Positions 8,874-22,104 of a DNA stretch of 64,000 bases are shown piece after piece. Numbering within the stretch: the stretch's first letter is position 1; each line of letters starts with the position of its first letter. Below the pieces are notes generated by a model that worked only from the letters and a program-made list of their open reading frames with translations, did no database searches and was not told where the DNA came from. Source of the DNA: Burkholderiaceae bacterium (lineage in GTDB: Bacteria > Pseudomonadota > Gammaproteobacteria > Burkholderiales > Burkholderiaceae_E); the NCBI GenBank assembly GCA_023954015.1, contig JAMLIS010000006.1:1-64000 (forward strand), in the 5' to 3' direction. Made by a program: the position numbers and the translations under genes.

Positions 8874-9158
8874 TCAGTGCTCAAGCTGGTCGTAGCGCTG
8901 GACGATCTCTCGGCGCGACCCGAACGGCAAGATCCCTTTGTCGTCCGGATGAAGGCTTACCTCAACCTTGAACAGCAGCAGGCGGTCGTGCCAGATCAGG
9001 AAATGGTCGATCCGGCCGCGCCAGTTGTTGGTTGCCGGGCTCACAGTCCGAAATCCGAGCGATTCATTGGCAGGGATGCAGTCACGCTCGCCATCCCACT
9101 CGTCGATGACCCAACGCCGCCCATCGACGGTGATGCTGTCTGGAATTTGTGCCGTCAT
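8874..9158 (-). CDS. Small hypothetical protein (94 aa) in the restriction operon
   Basis: The start overlaps the stop of the metallopeptidase gene (ATGA at 9155-9158), which implies translational coupling. The sequence reads [57 protein letters not shown]. It looks like a compact alpha/beta protein without signal peptide or membrane span. I recognise it only as a conserved-looking protein of unknown function; no catalytic motif is visible. Its place directly behind the peptidase suggests a shared job. Confidence 0.65.
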   Translation of the reverse strand: MTAQIPDSITVDGRRWVIDEWDGERDCIPANESLGFRTVSPATNNWRGRIDHFLIWHDRLLLFKVEVSLHPDDKGILPFGSRREIVQRYDQLEH

Positions 9159-9513
9159 CGCGCCGCCCCCTTTGGCCGCCCGGTCAGGGGTTCGGCAGAG
9201 CTATTGCGTGCGTCCCGCATCCGACGTCGCTCCATCGCCTGCCAGCCGGGCACATGGGCGCTCATCAGCGCCTTGAACACCCGGCCGTGCGTCGACAGCC
9301 GCAAGTGCAGCAACTCGTGAACGATCACGTAGTCCTGAAAGCGAGGGTCCTGCGCAGCGAGGTCGCTGGCCAGGGTGACCGTGCCGGCCGACGAACAAGA
9401 CCCCCACTTCCTGCGCATCTCCTGCACGCGGATGACCTTCGGATTCACTCGAAGCCTTGTGGCCCAGCCGAGCGTTCGTCGCTTGAGCTCCTGCGCCGGA
9501 AACAGTGACGACT

Positions 9514-9517
<4 letters not shown>
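9155..9517 (-). CDS. YgjP/DUF45-type zinc metallopeptidase
   Basis: 120 residues, with the family signature [11 protein letters not shown] (35-45), then [10 protein letters not shown] with HELLH at 67-71 and a third ligand His at 77 (STHGRVF). These are the zinc-binding and catalytic residues of the M48-like YgjP (DUF45/WLM) group. The start ATG overlaps the hsdR stop (9514-9517), and its own stop overlaps the next start. DUF45 genes frequently follow type I hsdR genes, and their role there is unsettled; possible jobs are processing or turnover of a restriction or partner protein. Shorter than free-standing YgjP (about 165-240 residues), so possibly a minimal form. Confidence 0.8.
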
Positions 9518-12452
<2,935 letters not shown>

Positions 12453-12456
<4 letters not shown>

Positions 12457-13684
12457 ACAGTTGCCTCCTCGGCGGTGACAGCAGCGCGGTCAAGCGCCGA
12501 AAGATCCAGCTCGTCGACCGCGATTTCGCCGGCCATCAGCTTGTGCAGCAGGGCCTTGTTGAGGTCCTCCAGCACGGCCCGCTTGCGCTGGTGCAGGTCA
12601 ATCTTGCGGTCGACCGCGTCAAGGGCGGCAACGATGTCGCGCTGCTCTTCCAGGGTCGGAGGCAAAGGCAGGGGTAGCGAGTCGATGGTCCCAGTGTTCA
12701 GGTTGTACTTGCCGTCTGCTGCCGGCGTTGCACGACCGGCAACCAGCGAGGTGCCGCGCTGGGAGGCGTAGAAGTAGGCGACATACCGGGGATCGATTCC
12801 CGACTTAAGCCGCGCGCGGATGAGGTAGGACGCGAAGAGGGAGTTCCGCGGCACGCCCTCATACACGGCACAGGAGCCGAGCCGCTCCAGCACGCCGTTG
12901 GTGCGAATGAAAAGAAGATCGCCGTTTTCAAGGAGGTATTTGTTTGCATCCTCTTCGGTCAGATCGCAGTACTTGAGGTCAGATGCGTTTACGCGTCCCG
13001 GTTCGATGTTCGGAATTCTCAGGACGGGAAAGCGCCGCGGCTCGAGCGTGCAGTGAATCGATGTCCCGTATTGCAGCCACTCACGGACCTGGCTGAACGT
13101 GGTGACCTCCCAGCTTTCGGAGACTGCCCCAATCTCTGTTTCTTTCTGCGGCTCCCCGCGCAGACCACGAGCGAAGAGCTCTCGCATCGCCGCCTGCTTT
13201 AGGGCTTGCAGATTCCCACTCAACGCCGACTCATGTTCTAGCGCGGAGTCGATGCGACGAAGAACCGATCCGATGGCTTTCTGCTCTGCTTCACCTGGGT
13301 ACGAGAGGGCTTGCTCCTTAAGAATCGTGAAGTGCCGGTTGTAGCCACGTGCCGGCAGATCGATTGCCTTGCAAGCGTAGAAGAAGAAGAGCGGGTCGAT
13401 GCCGGGCTTCGGCTTCAGGAGCTGAGTTCCGTCTGCGCCACGCGCGAACGGTTCATCGATGAACTTGAAGGCACGCGTGTGGTCGCCGAAGACGATGAGC
13501 GGAAGCGGCTCCTTGATGACAGCGGTCTCGTCGTCGGTCCACCCCGCGATGCGTTCTTGGCCTTGATCAACGACCGGAAAGCGCCCGGCCAGCTTGTAGT
13601 CCCGCGCCTGAAGCTTGGTCTTCCCGGCGGCGGGTACGGGTGTCAGGCATTCAGCCACTGACTCTGTGGTCCACGCGGGTGCCA

Positions 13685-13685
<1 letters not shown>
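12453..13685 (-). CDS. hsdS: Type I restriction-modification specificity subunit (HsdS)
   Basis: About 410 residues with two target-recognition domains separated by conserved helices. The first half ends in the coiled spacer [19 protein letters not shown] and [13 protein letters not shown]; the second ends in [19 protein letters not shown] and [14 protein letters not shown]. HsdS decides which bipartite DNA sequence the M and R subunits recognise. ATG 13685 overlaps the hsdM stop (TGATG) and has GGAGGAGG at proper distance; a GTG one codon earlier is possible. Target site cannot be predicted from sequence alone. Confidence 0.92.
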
Positions 13686-15535
<1,850 letters not shown>

Positions 15536-15571
15536 GTCTGCAATATTTGCTATATCGCAGGTATTCGTCAA
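15536..15571 (-). promoter_or_regulatory. Promoter and palindrome directly in front of hsdM, likely leaderless and autoregulated
   Basis: On the minus strand TTGACG (15566-15571) and AAATAT (15543-15548) are 17 bp apart, which would start transcription at about 15536-15537, one or two bases before the hsdM ATG. No Shine-Dalgarno precedes that ATG. The inverted repeat GCGATAT-5-ATATTGC (15540-15558, one mismatch) overlies the -10 region and suits binding by the HTH domain of HsdM itself. The -10 is a weak match, so this is a candidate. Confidence 0.5.
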
Positions 15572-15643
15572 GCCTATCTTTGCCGGCCGCTCCACGGGCC
15601 GGGCGGCCACCACCCCCGACGCACCCCAGCAGCTGCTGGTCGA

Positions 15644-17212
15644 TCACGCGAGCGCCGCACCCTCCTCTGCGCAGACGCTTTCCACCACGGCCGCGACTTC
15701 GTGCAGGAACGAATTGCGATCCGGCGACGGGGTCACGTCAGGGATCGGCGCCGCGCGCTCGTAGATGCGCTCGCCGATGATCGAAGCGCGCGCGTAGCTG
15801 GAGCCGCGACCTGACTGGTTGAACGCGGACTGCCATTCCGGCATCCGCTCGGCCCGAACGCGGCGGGTGGCGAGGTCCAGGGTCTTGGCGGATAGTGCGT
15901 TGGCCAGGCCGTCAAAAACCCGCAGCTTGTGCGCGTCGTCCGTCGGCTCGGCGGGGTCCCACCGCAGCGGGTTCTGCAGCAGCACATACAGCCGATCCTG
16001 AAGCTGCTTGCGGAGGTCCGCGACCGGCTTGAGGTTGTCGTACTCGTCGCCGAGGCCGGGTGTGCTGAGTCGTCGGCTCAATGCCCAGATGCGCTTCCAG
16101 TGCTCCTTGCCCACGCCAGGCTTGTAGGCGAGGCCGAGGCGCGGCCACCATGCATCGTGGAAGCTCTCGGCGGCGTTCTTGACGGCCAGGACGAGATTCA
16201 TGCGGTCGTACACCGGCTTTGCGAGAACGGGCTCGGGCTTCTCCACGATGGCATTGATGGCGGCTAGCAGCGCCTGCATCTGACCGATGGTCCGCTTGTG
16301 GGGGTTCTTCGCGGCATCCAGGTCTTCGTCGATCCCGCCGACGAAGAAGCAGGCGTCCTTCAGGCGGCCGCGAAGTGCACGTTCCGCGAACGGACCCAGC
16401 TCCTCGCCGATCGAAGCGAGGACGTTCTCGGCGGAAGCCAGGACGTGTTGCTCCCGATCTGCCGCGTTGCGCAGGTTGTCGCCCTTGACCTCGTCGAAGT
16501 GCGTGAACACCAGCAGGAGCTTGCTGGCACTGCCCGACGTGATCATTTCCTTCATGGCTGCAACCGGCGCAGCCTGCATCGGCTGCACGGCGTTGTCGAC
16601 GAGCACGATGGCATCTGTCGACTCGATGCGCCGCGTCAGCGAGGTCGAGATGGCCGCTACCGACTTGGGCGTGTGGCCCAGGCCTTCACCGTCGAGAAGC
16701 ACGAGCTTGGGCTGCTGGCCGCCGTTCCATGCCGGCAGGAACGCACCGGACACGCGGACTCCGTTCACCAGCGGCGTCAGCAGGCACCCGAAGCGTGAGG
16801 AGTGGTTGCTGGAGAAACGTGTGACCGTTTTGATGAAGGTCTCACGGTCGTCGGTCTCCCACGACCACGATTGCGGCCAACCCTGCTTGTTGCGACGTAC
16901 CGTGCCATCCGTCAGCAGCGAAAAGCGAAGCTCGATCTCGTCCATGAGTTCGTCGCTGATGCGGTGAAACTCGTCGTCTTCACGAAGCCGGCGATCAAGC
17001 TCCTCCTCGAACAACTCGTCGACGACCCGCTGGTCCTTTTCGTCCGTGGCGCCCAGCTCGGTCTTCAGTTGGTCGCCGTGGCGGGCTGCGATGGCGCGCA
17101 ACGCCGTCAACGTCTTCGTCAGCAGCGCATTGGTGGCGTCGAGATCGATCGCACCGTCAGCAGCGGTCTCCTCGGTCGGCTCCGGGCTCCGCGTCAACGT
17201 CGGTTGAATCCT
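15644..17212 (-). pseudogene. GTPase (dynamin-like/TRAFAC-type), 5'-truncated
   Basis: About 520 residues remain. G3 is visible as LVLLDGEGLGH and a G4-like LVFTHFDEV follows; FFVGGIDED could be G5. The phosphate-binding G1 P-loop that should precede is absent: upstream of about 17212 the frame runs into insertion-sequence terminal repeats and becomes unrelated. The C-terminal half is helical, as in large self-assembling GTPases. The gene reads in the same direction as hsdM and stops 108 nt before it. The family is inferred from motifs only. With G1 gone it is unlikely to bind nucleotide, though the remaining frame is intact. Confidence 0.7.
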
Positions 17213-17262
17213 GACCCACTTTGATCGGGAAACGTCGGAGTAGATCTGACCCACCCGAGGGT
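17213..17262. mobile_element. Orphan insertion-sequence end (IS21-like repeats)
   Basis: Two direct repeats, ATCCTGACCCACTTTG and GATCTGACCCACC, lie about 30 nt apart, in the manner of IS21-family terminal repeats. They sit exactly where the GTPase gene loses homology. No transposase gene is attached. This suggests an insertion followed by deletion. The family assignment is inference. Confidence 0.5.
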
Positions 17263-17309
17263 TCCTTGGTTCAATGCTTCGACTGACCTGCCCGTCACGG
17301 CGTGAAGCC

Positions 17310-17344
17310 AAGGGGTCAGCGAGAGCTGGCCCCTTTCTCTTTCG
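17310..17344 (+). terminator. Rho-independent terminator-like hairpin
   Basis: AAGGGGTCAGC, a GAGA tetraloop, then GCTGGCCCCTT form an 11-bp stem with one G-T wobble, followed by TCTCTTTC. The T-rich tail is on the plus strand, so it would stop rightward transcription, probably from a lost IS gene. Confidence 0.65.
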
Positions 17345-17714
17345 GGCCGGGCTAACGCCGGACAAAACCGACGCTGCTGTCAAGCACGGTCAGCGCAGCC
17401 CACTGCGGTGCACCGTGACGCAGCCGGCGATCAACACCACCGACAGCACAGCCACCGCTACGGCTTCCGCTGACGCAGGTCGTCTCGAGTCGTCGCAACG
17501 ATTCGCGGCTACCAGCGCGTGACGTCGTGAGCCACCCAGCCGCGTAACGCATCGGTAGTTCGTGTCGTTTGGGTCCCCAAACATTACCAACCCCGCATCA
17601 GGACGTCCGCCGCCGGTTCCCGGCACTGGCAGCCATGACCTGGCGGCGCCCGGCCGCAACGACGCGATCTCGCGGCTTTGCGCCGCGAGGAAGCGCTCCA
17701 CCAAGGAGAAACCG
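17345..17714. other. Gene-free stretch upstream of the serine recombinase with a perfect palindrome
   Basis: No convincing gene is seen. A perfect inverted repeat GTTTGGG-2-CCCAAAC lies at 17567-17582, about 130 nt before the small ORF that leads into the recombinase; it could be an operator or part of a recombination site. A minus-strand frame near 17390-17500 ends in a hydrophobic, lipobox-like stretch (SVVLIAGC) but has no usable start. Confidence 0.4.
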
Positions 17715-17882
17715 ATGCCGCTAAACCCCCGCTGGCTCGACCTCATCGAGCTTCTCGCGCGGATCGCTACACGAAACATCAAAACAGCCGATGTTCGAGC
17801 CCCCCCATGCAAAAGAGAAACCCTCCCGTCGCAGCCCTCTACGCGCGATACAGCGACCCGACCCAAAGCGCGACGTCGATAG
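17715..17882 (+). CDS. Short upstream ORF overlapping the serine recombinase (55 aa)
   Basis: It has the strongest ribosome-binding site nearby (AAGGAGAAACC before the ATG) and begins MPLNPRWLDLIELLARIA, then becomes basic and low in structure. The last 76 nt overlap the recombinase start in another frame, so ribosomes ending here could re-initiate on the recombinase, whose own start lacks a good site. Its C-terminus looks like frameshifted sequence, so it may be a degraded form of a small partner protein. Function unknown. Confidence 0.45.
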   Translation: MPLNPRWLDLIELLARIATRNIKTADVRAPPCKRETLPSQPSTRDTATRPKARRR

Positions 17883-19486
17883 ACGACCAGGTCCGGCGCT
17901 GCCGTGACGTTGCCCGGAGCGAAGGACTCGTCATCAAAGACGAGCTTCAGTTCATCGACCGCGCCATCAGCGGAAAAGGCGACAGCACTCACCTGAGGAC
18001 CGGCTTCGCGGCCCTGCGGGCGGCGATCGCCTCTGGCGAGTTCGACGTGCTTATCACGGACGAGGTGAGTCGAATCGCGCGCGATTCCGTGGAACTGGCG
18101 GAGCTCAAGGCTCTTCTCGTGCACCACAACGTCCGATTCATCGCCGCCAACGGCATCGACTCCGCGAACCCGAACTGGGAGCTCTACTACGAAATATCGA
18201 GCGCGCTGGCGACCCACCACGTGCGAGAACTGCGCTTTCGCGTCGAACGCGGCATGAAGGGGGCGCTCGAACGCGGCTTCATGCTGGCAGCACCGCCCTT
18301 CGGCTACCGTCTTCGCCGCTTGGGAGAAGAGGACGCCCCCAGCGGTGCAATCTGGGAGATACACGCCGAGGAAGCCGACGTCGTTCGCAAGATGTACGAG
18401 CGGAGAGCGACGGGCGCTTCGTACTCGACGATTGCGCGCTGGCTCAACACCAGTGGCATCCAACCGCCACGGAAGCCCCGCAAGTACGAACACGGGTACT
18501 GGCGCGCCGCGTCTGTCTACCGAATGCTGCACAACCCAATATACCGCGGCGTCTACGTCTGGCAAGGCAGCGCGTTCCTGCGTGCCAAGGCAAAGAAGAC
18601 GCACCGGATTCTGGAGCCTCTGGAATACTCACGTCCGCAGCTACGCATCGTCCCCGACGCGTTGTGGTGGAAGTGCGTCGGAACGCTGCCTGAAAAGCAG
18701 TTTCGCGGCGGACGACGACATCTGTTCGCCGGCCTTGTCCGCTGCGGAATGTGTGAAGCGACGCTCTGCGTTCGAGCGCACGCTGGGTACCCGGCGCAGG
18801 TATCGTGTGCACAGTGCGGACAGGCCAAGACGGTAGGTCACCAAGATGAGACTCACGGCTACGTATCGTTGGCCCCGCTCATTCGCGGCATACGCATGTT
18901 GCTGGACCAGGCTTTCGGGCCCGATGCATTCGCCGCGTTCCGCGAGCGAATCCGCGCCCAGCTGCAGGAACCTCTCGAGGCGCATCTGGCGGAACTGCGC
19001 CGCCAACTCGCTGTAGCCGAGCGCAGCTACGATCGCCTCGTCCGCTTGTTGCGTGACGTCGGCGAGGACGCAGGTAGCCTGGAGCGCGAAGTGCGCGCCG
19101 CACACGCGCAGCGTAGTGCACTCGCGGCAAAGGTCACGGCCATCGAAGCAAGGGCGGCCGGCATTGACCGGCAGGCGCTCCAAGCACAACTGACCGTCGA
19201 CCCGAGAGAGTTGCTGGGCGAGTTGCTCTCCAGCGAAGGTGAAGACGTGGGAGCCGCGCAGGTCGCGCTGCAGCAAGTCCTGCCTCACATTCGCCTCATC
19301 GAGCGCCCTCGGCGTTTCCACGCGACCTTCGAGGTCCACCTCGTCCCGTCGGCTGCGGCGGCGTTGGCGAGCGCCACACAGTCCACAGACCGGGAAGTGG
19401 AGGTCTGGCACGTCCGTGTTCTCGGCCGCGCTCCCGCGCCCGAGAACTGGATAGTCGAGGTCGTCCGAGTCGACGCGAAGAAGTGA
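17807..19486 (+). CDS. Large serine recombinase (site-specific integrase/resolvase family)
   Basis: 559 residues from ATG 17807, the first Met before the conserved fold. The catalytic domain opens AALYARYSDPTQ with nucleophile Ser16, followed by SIDDQVRRC, DVLITDEVSRIARD and a long helix. Residues about 150-260 form the recombinase DNA-binding domain (YSTIARWLN, RMLHNPIYRG). A zinc-ribbon follows (VRCGMCEATL, then CAQCG) and a coiled-coil segment near 390-460 (LAELRRQLAVAERSYDRLV). Such enzymes integrate or excise phages and islands. It is a second recombinase besides the tyrosine integrase and may belong to an element nested in the island. Converges with that integrase. Confidence 0.9.
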   Translation: MQKRNPPVAALYARYSDPTQSATSIDDQVRRCRDVARSEGLVIKDELQFIDRAISGKGDSTHLRTGFAALRAAIASGEFDVLITDEVSRIARDSVELAELKALLVHHNVRFIAANGIDSANPNWELYYEISSALATHHVRELRFRVERGMKGALERGFMLAAPPFGYRLRRLGEEDAPSGAIWEIHAEEADVVRKMYERRATGASYSTIARWLNTSGIQPPRKPRKYEHGYWRAASVYRMLHNPIYRGVYVWQGSAFLRAKAKKTHRILEPLEYSRPQLRIVPDALWWKCVGTLPEKQFRGGRRHLFAGLVRCGMCEATLCVRAHAGYPAQVSCAQCGQAKTVGHQDETHGYVSLAPLIRGIRMLLDQAFGPDAFAAFRERIRAQLQEPLEAHLAELRRQLAVAERSYDRLVRLLRDVGEDAGSLEREVRAAHAQRSALAAKVTAIEARAAGIDRQALQAQLTVDPRELLGELLSSEGEDVGAAQVALQQVLPHIRLIERPRRFHATFEVHLVPSAAAALASATQSTDREVEVWHVRVLGRAPAPENWIVEVVRVDAKK

Positions 19487-20027
19487 GCATCCTCGTCAGT
19501 GCCTTGGAACTGCTCCCGAAACGCGGTATCGTTGCGCACCACCACACCCACATTCCCGATGTAGCCCTTTCGCTGAACCCGACTTGCCGCGCAACTGACG
19601 CTCGAATTGCGTCCGTTGGTCGCGGTGCCAATCGGAGTTCAGCATGCAAGGCTACATTCGCACCCCTCGCGCTGCGGTCGCAGCGTCTTCCGCCGAAAGC
19701 GATCCCGCCGAGCCGACCCGGCGAAGCAGCGCCCTGATTCGGCAACCGGTTCAAATCCTGTGGGCCTCGCGCCCGCTGTCCATTCCCGCGGGGCGTGTCG
19801 TCGCGGTTCGCCTGCGGGGCGACGACCTGCAAGTTGCCATAGCAGAACGCAACGGCATGCGTTGGGTACCACCCGCCGCAGTGATGACGACCGCGCAGGC
19901 CGAGAGATGGTCGACAACCTCGACCTTCGCGCCCGAGCACGAGCGCGGGCGCCGACGACCGAGGGCGTAAAGAAGAGTGCAGGCGGCGACGCTCGGGGAC
20001 GGCAGCCGCGCGCCCCGAGGTCGGCTG
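19487..20027. other. Intergenic stretch between two convergent recombinases
   Basis: I see no gene I trust. A plus-strand frame at 19644-19970 (108 codons) starts MQGYIRTPRAAV and includes VVAVRLRGDDLQVAI, but has no clear ribosome-binding site or known family. GGTTCAAATCC at about 19749-19759 resembles a tRNA T-loop, but no cloverleaf can be drawn around it. Confidence 0.4.
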
Positions 20028-21362
20028 CTACCGGCGCGCTGACTTGCCGAGCGCCTTTTTCGGCGTTCGCTGCGAAGGAGCGGCGCTCGCCGCCGCTTTC
20101 GCCGTCCGGATGCGAAGAAGCGTCCGCATCCGCTCCACGTCGCTCGAGCCCAGCGCCTGCGACATCGTCTTGATGTCGCTGATGACGTCCGGATCGAAGA
20201 GAAGCTCGTCACCGCCGTCTTCGACACCGTCCTCCAGATCGCTCTGTCGGCGTCGCTCCAGGTACGAGTTCACGAGATTTACCGGCATGCCGGTCGCCTT
20301 CGCCACCTCGCGCGCCCGCTCCGTGCGACGAGACGGCTCGAGCGCCTCGAGCTGCGGCCGATAGCGCACGCCGCGGGCGTGCGTGTAGATCTGCATCGAG
20401 GCCGGGCTGTGGTGGCCGACGAGCGTCATGATCCGCGAGTCGTCGAGGTCGGATTCTTCGACAAGCGTCGAGATGTACTCGTGCCGGCCGGAGTGCGGCC
20501 GAAACCGGAGCGGAAGTAGTCCCTGCGCCTTCATGTCCCGCACCGATCCGCTGTAGGGAAACGACGTCAATTCGCCGTTTCTCGCCACCGCCGGGAACAC
20601 CCATTCGGAGTCGCCGAAGGCATCGATTTCGCGAATCGTGATGTCCTCGAGCTGATTGCCCAGCACGTGAATCGCCGCACCCGTGAGCGGAATTGTGCGC
20701 GGCTGGTTCTTGTACTTCGTGTTCTGGAAGGTCACCTTGCGCGCATCGAGATCGACGTCGCGCCAGCAGGCATTGGACCACTCGCCGGGACGGGCGCCGG
20801 TTTCGCGAACCAGCAGGCAAAGCCGCGCCACGGCTCGAAATCGATAGGTCGGGTGCGTGAGTGCGGTAATCAGCGAACCTTGGTCGCCCGCCGCCATGCG
20901 GCGGTTCTCGCGCGGCGCGCTCGGGCGTCGAACACCGATGCACGGATTGGCGCTGAGCATCGAGCGCTTCTGTGCGAAAGCGAAGACGGCCGACAGTGCA
21001 GCGACCTCGTTGCGCACGGTGTCCGGGCGCATGCCCGCTTTCTGGCGCGCCACGATGAACGAATCGATGTCATCGGCCGTGATCGCCACGAGCGCACGAT
21101 CGCCCAGGCGAGCCAGACCCGGCTTGACGTGCGTCTCCTCCGAGCGGCGCGTGTTCGCCTTTTTTTCGAGGAACTGGCGCGACTCGAGGTACAAGCCCCA
21201 GGTCTTGTCCAGCGTCGGGCCGGTGCGCTTGACGCAGCGCCCGAGGTACTGCGCCTGCGCTCGACGCGCCGCGGCTTCGGTGTCGTACGTCGTGTCGACC
21301 TGCAGATCGGCGCGGCGGACCTGCAGGCGATAGCGCCCCGAGGGCAAGAGGTGGATTCCCAT
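20028..21362 (-). CDS. Tyrosine recombinase (island integrase)
   Basis: 444 residues. An N-terminal arm-binding region (GIHLLPSGRYRLQVRRADLQ) and SAM-like core-binding domain (about 50-140) precede the catalytic domain with Arg191 (ETGARPGEW), the beta-hairpin Lys region NTKYKNQP, His290-x-x-Arg293 (RPHSGRHEY), His318 (VGHHSP) and nucleophile Tyr326 (MQIYTHA). All catalytic residues are present. The C-terminal 110 residues are an extra basic, Ala-rich tail. The gene points away from the tRNA-Phe fragment 118 bp upstream, the usual position for an integrase that recombines at that tRNA. Confidence 0.95.
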   Translation of the reverse strand: MGIHLLPSGRYRLQVRRADLQVDTTYDTEAAARRAQAQYLGRCVKRTGPTLDKTWGLYLESRQFLEKKANTRRSEETHVKPGLARLGDRALVAITADDIDSFIVARQKAGMRPDTVRNEVAALSAVFAFAQKRSMLSANPCIGVRRPSAPRENRRMAAGDQGSLITALTHPTYRFRAVARLCLLVRETGARPGEWSNACWRDVDLDARKVTFQNTKYKNQPRTIPLTGAAIHVLGNQLEDITIREIDAFGDSEWVFPAVARNGELTSFPYSGSVRDMKAQGLLPLRFRPHSGRHEYISTLVEESDLDDSRIMTLVGHHSPASMQIYTHARGVRYRPQLEALEPSRRTERAREVAKATGMPVNLVNSYLERRRQSDLEDGVEDGGDELLFDPDVISDIKTMSQALGSSDVERMRTLLRIRTAKAAASAAPSQRTPKKALGKSARR

Positions 21363-21401
21363 GTGCAGTGACTTCCAGTAGCGGCGACCAACGATGGTCC
21401 G

Positions 21402-21418
21402 TGTGCAATCCTGTGCAA
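21402..21418. repeat. Short direct repeat, possible integrase arm-type sites
   Basis: TGTGCAA occurs at 21402-21408 and again at 21412-21418 (each followed by TCC or ACC), between the integrase start and the attachment site. Closely spaced short direct repeats here are what arm-binding sites of tyrosine integrases look like. Functional assignment is inference. Confidence 0.35.
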
Positions 21419-21480
21419 ACCGACTGCAGTCTAGGCCGCCCGCCCGCTGGAAATCAAGGAACTACGCACACGTCAGAAGC

Positions 21481-21525
21481 CTGAAAATCCTTGTGTCGGT
21501 GGTTCGATTCCGCCCTTGGCCACCA
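21481..21525 (+). other. Attachment site: 3' fragment of tRNA-Phe
   Basis: It runs from the anticodon loop CTGAAAA (GAA anticodon at 21483-21485) through the T-arm GGTTCGATTCC to the acceptor strand CTTGGCC, discriminator A and CCA. The preceding bases cannot pair with the anticodon-stem 3' strand, so identity starts in the anticodon loop, a common crossover place for tyrosine recombinases. This is the chromosomal remnant left when the island restored an intact tRNA at its other end. Confidence 0.85.
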
Positions 21526-21579
21526 ATCCCCTTTCTGCGGGTTTGCGAGGAAGTGGCGGCGGGGTGCAGTTCGCACTGG

Positions 21580-21820
21580 CCCCGGTTCGACGGCGTGTGG
21601 CCGCTGTCGAGCATCCAGCGAAACATTCGCCAGGCATCGTCGGCGCTTGCGTAGGCCCGCTTCGTGTCCTCGTCGTTGATCCAGGCGAAGACGATCGCCT
21701 TGGCTTGTGCGTGGAACCGGAAGAACAGCCGGTACCGTTCCTCTTCATGTGGCCGTCCGGATCCTTGCGCTCGAGCGCCTCGACTTGCGCCGGTAGCTTG
21801 ACGCCGGACACCCATCCCCC
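21580..21820 (-). pseudogene. YhaV-family toxin remnant
   Basis: Two pieces of a YhaV (RelE-like ribonuclease toxin) are visible in different frames: near 21740-21820, LPAQVEALERKDPDGHMKRN; near 21580-21740, RYRLFFRFHAQAKAIVFAWIN, DEDTKRAYASADDAWRMFRWML. The middle of the family (about 40 residues) is deleted at the frame change, and the C-terminus runs without a stop into the tRNA fragment. No PrlF/SohA-type antitoxin is seen. The rest of 21526-22104 (579 nt to the sirtuin) holds nothing else I can identify. Confidence 0.65.
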
Positions 21821-22104
21821 ATCCGCCCGTTTGCTGCAAAAAACAGCGTTTCTGCTCGAGCAAGAATTTGCACGTCTCGAGATGCTGCGCTCTGCAGCGT
21901 TTCTGCGTGCGCCGACCCGCCGTGCGTCGGGCGGCCCACGCGCCGCGCGGATCCCGCGGCCGCCTGAAGTCAGCACTGCGAGCGGCGGGCGCCCAAGGCT
22001 GCGCTTGCGGTGCCGCGCTTCCTGCGCCGCGCCGGGCGGCGTAGCCTGCGGGGTACCGACATAGGCGTGGTCTTGCGCGCCTGCAGGTCGCGGACGACAG
22101 AGGA

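Noticed and set aside
17390..17500. Minus-strand peptide ending in a lipobox-like SVVLIAGC
   Set aside because: It has no start codon with a ribosome-binding site, and the open frame exists only because it continues antisense through the recombinase gene.
19740..19775. T-loop-like GGTTCAAATCC suggesting a tRNA or second attachment site
   Set aside because: The stem around it has a mismatch, there is no CCA, and no matching acceptor or anticodon arms lie upstream.
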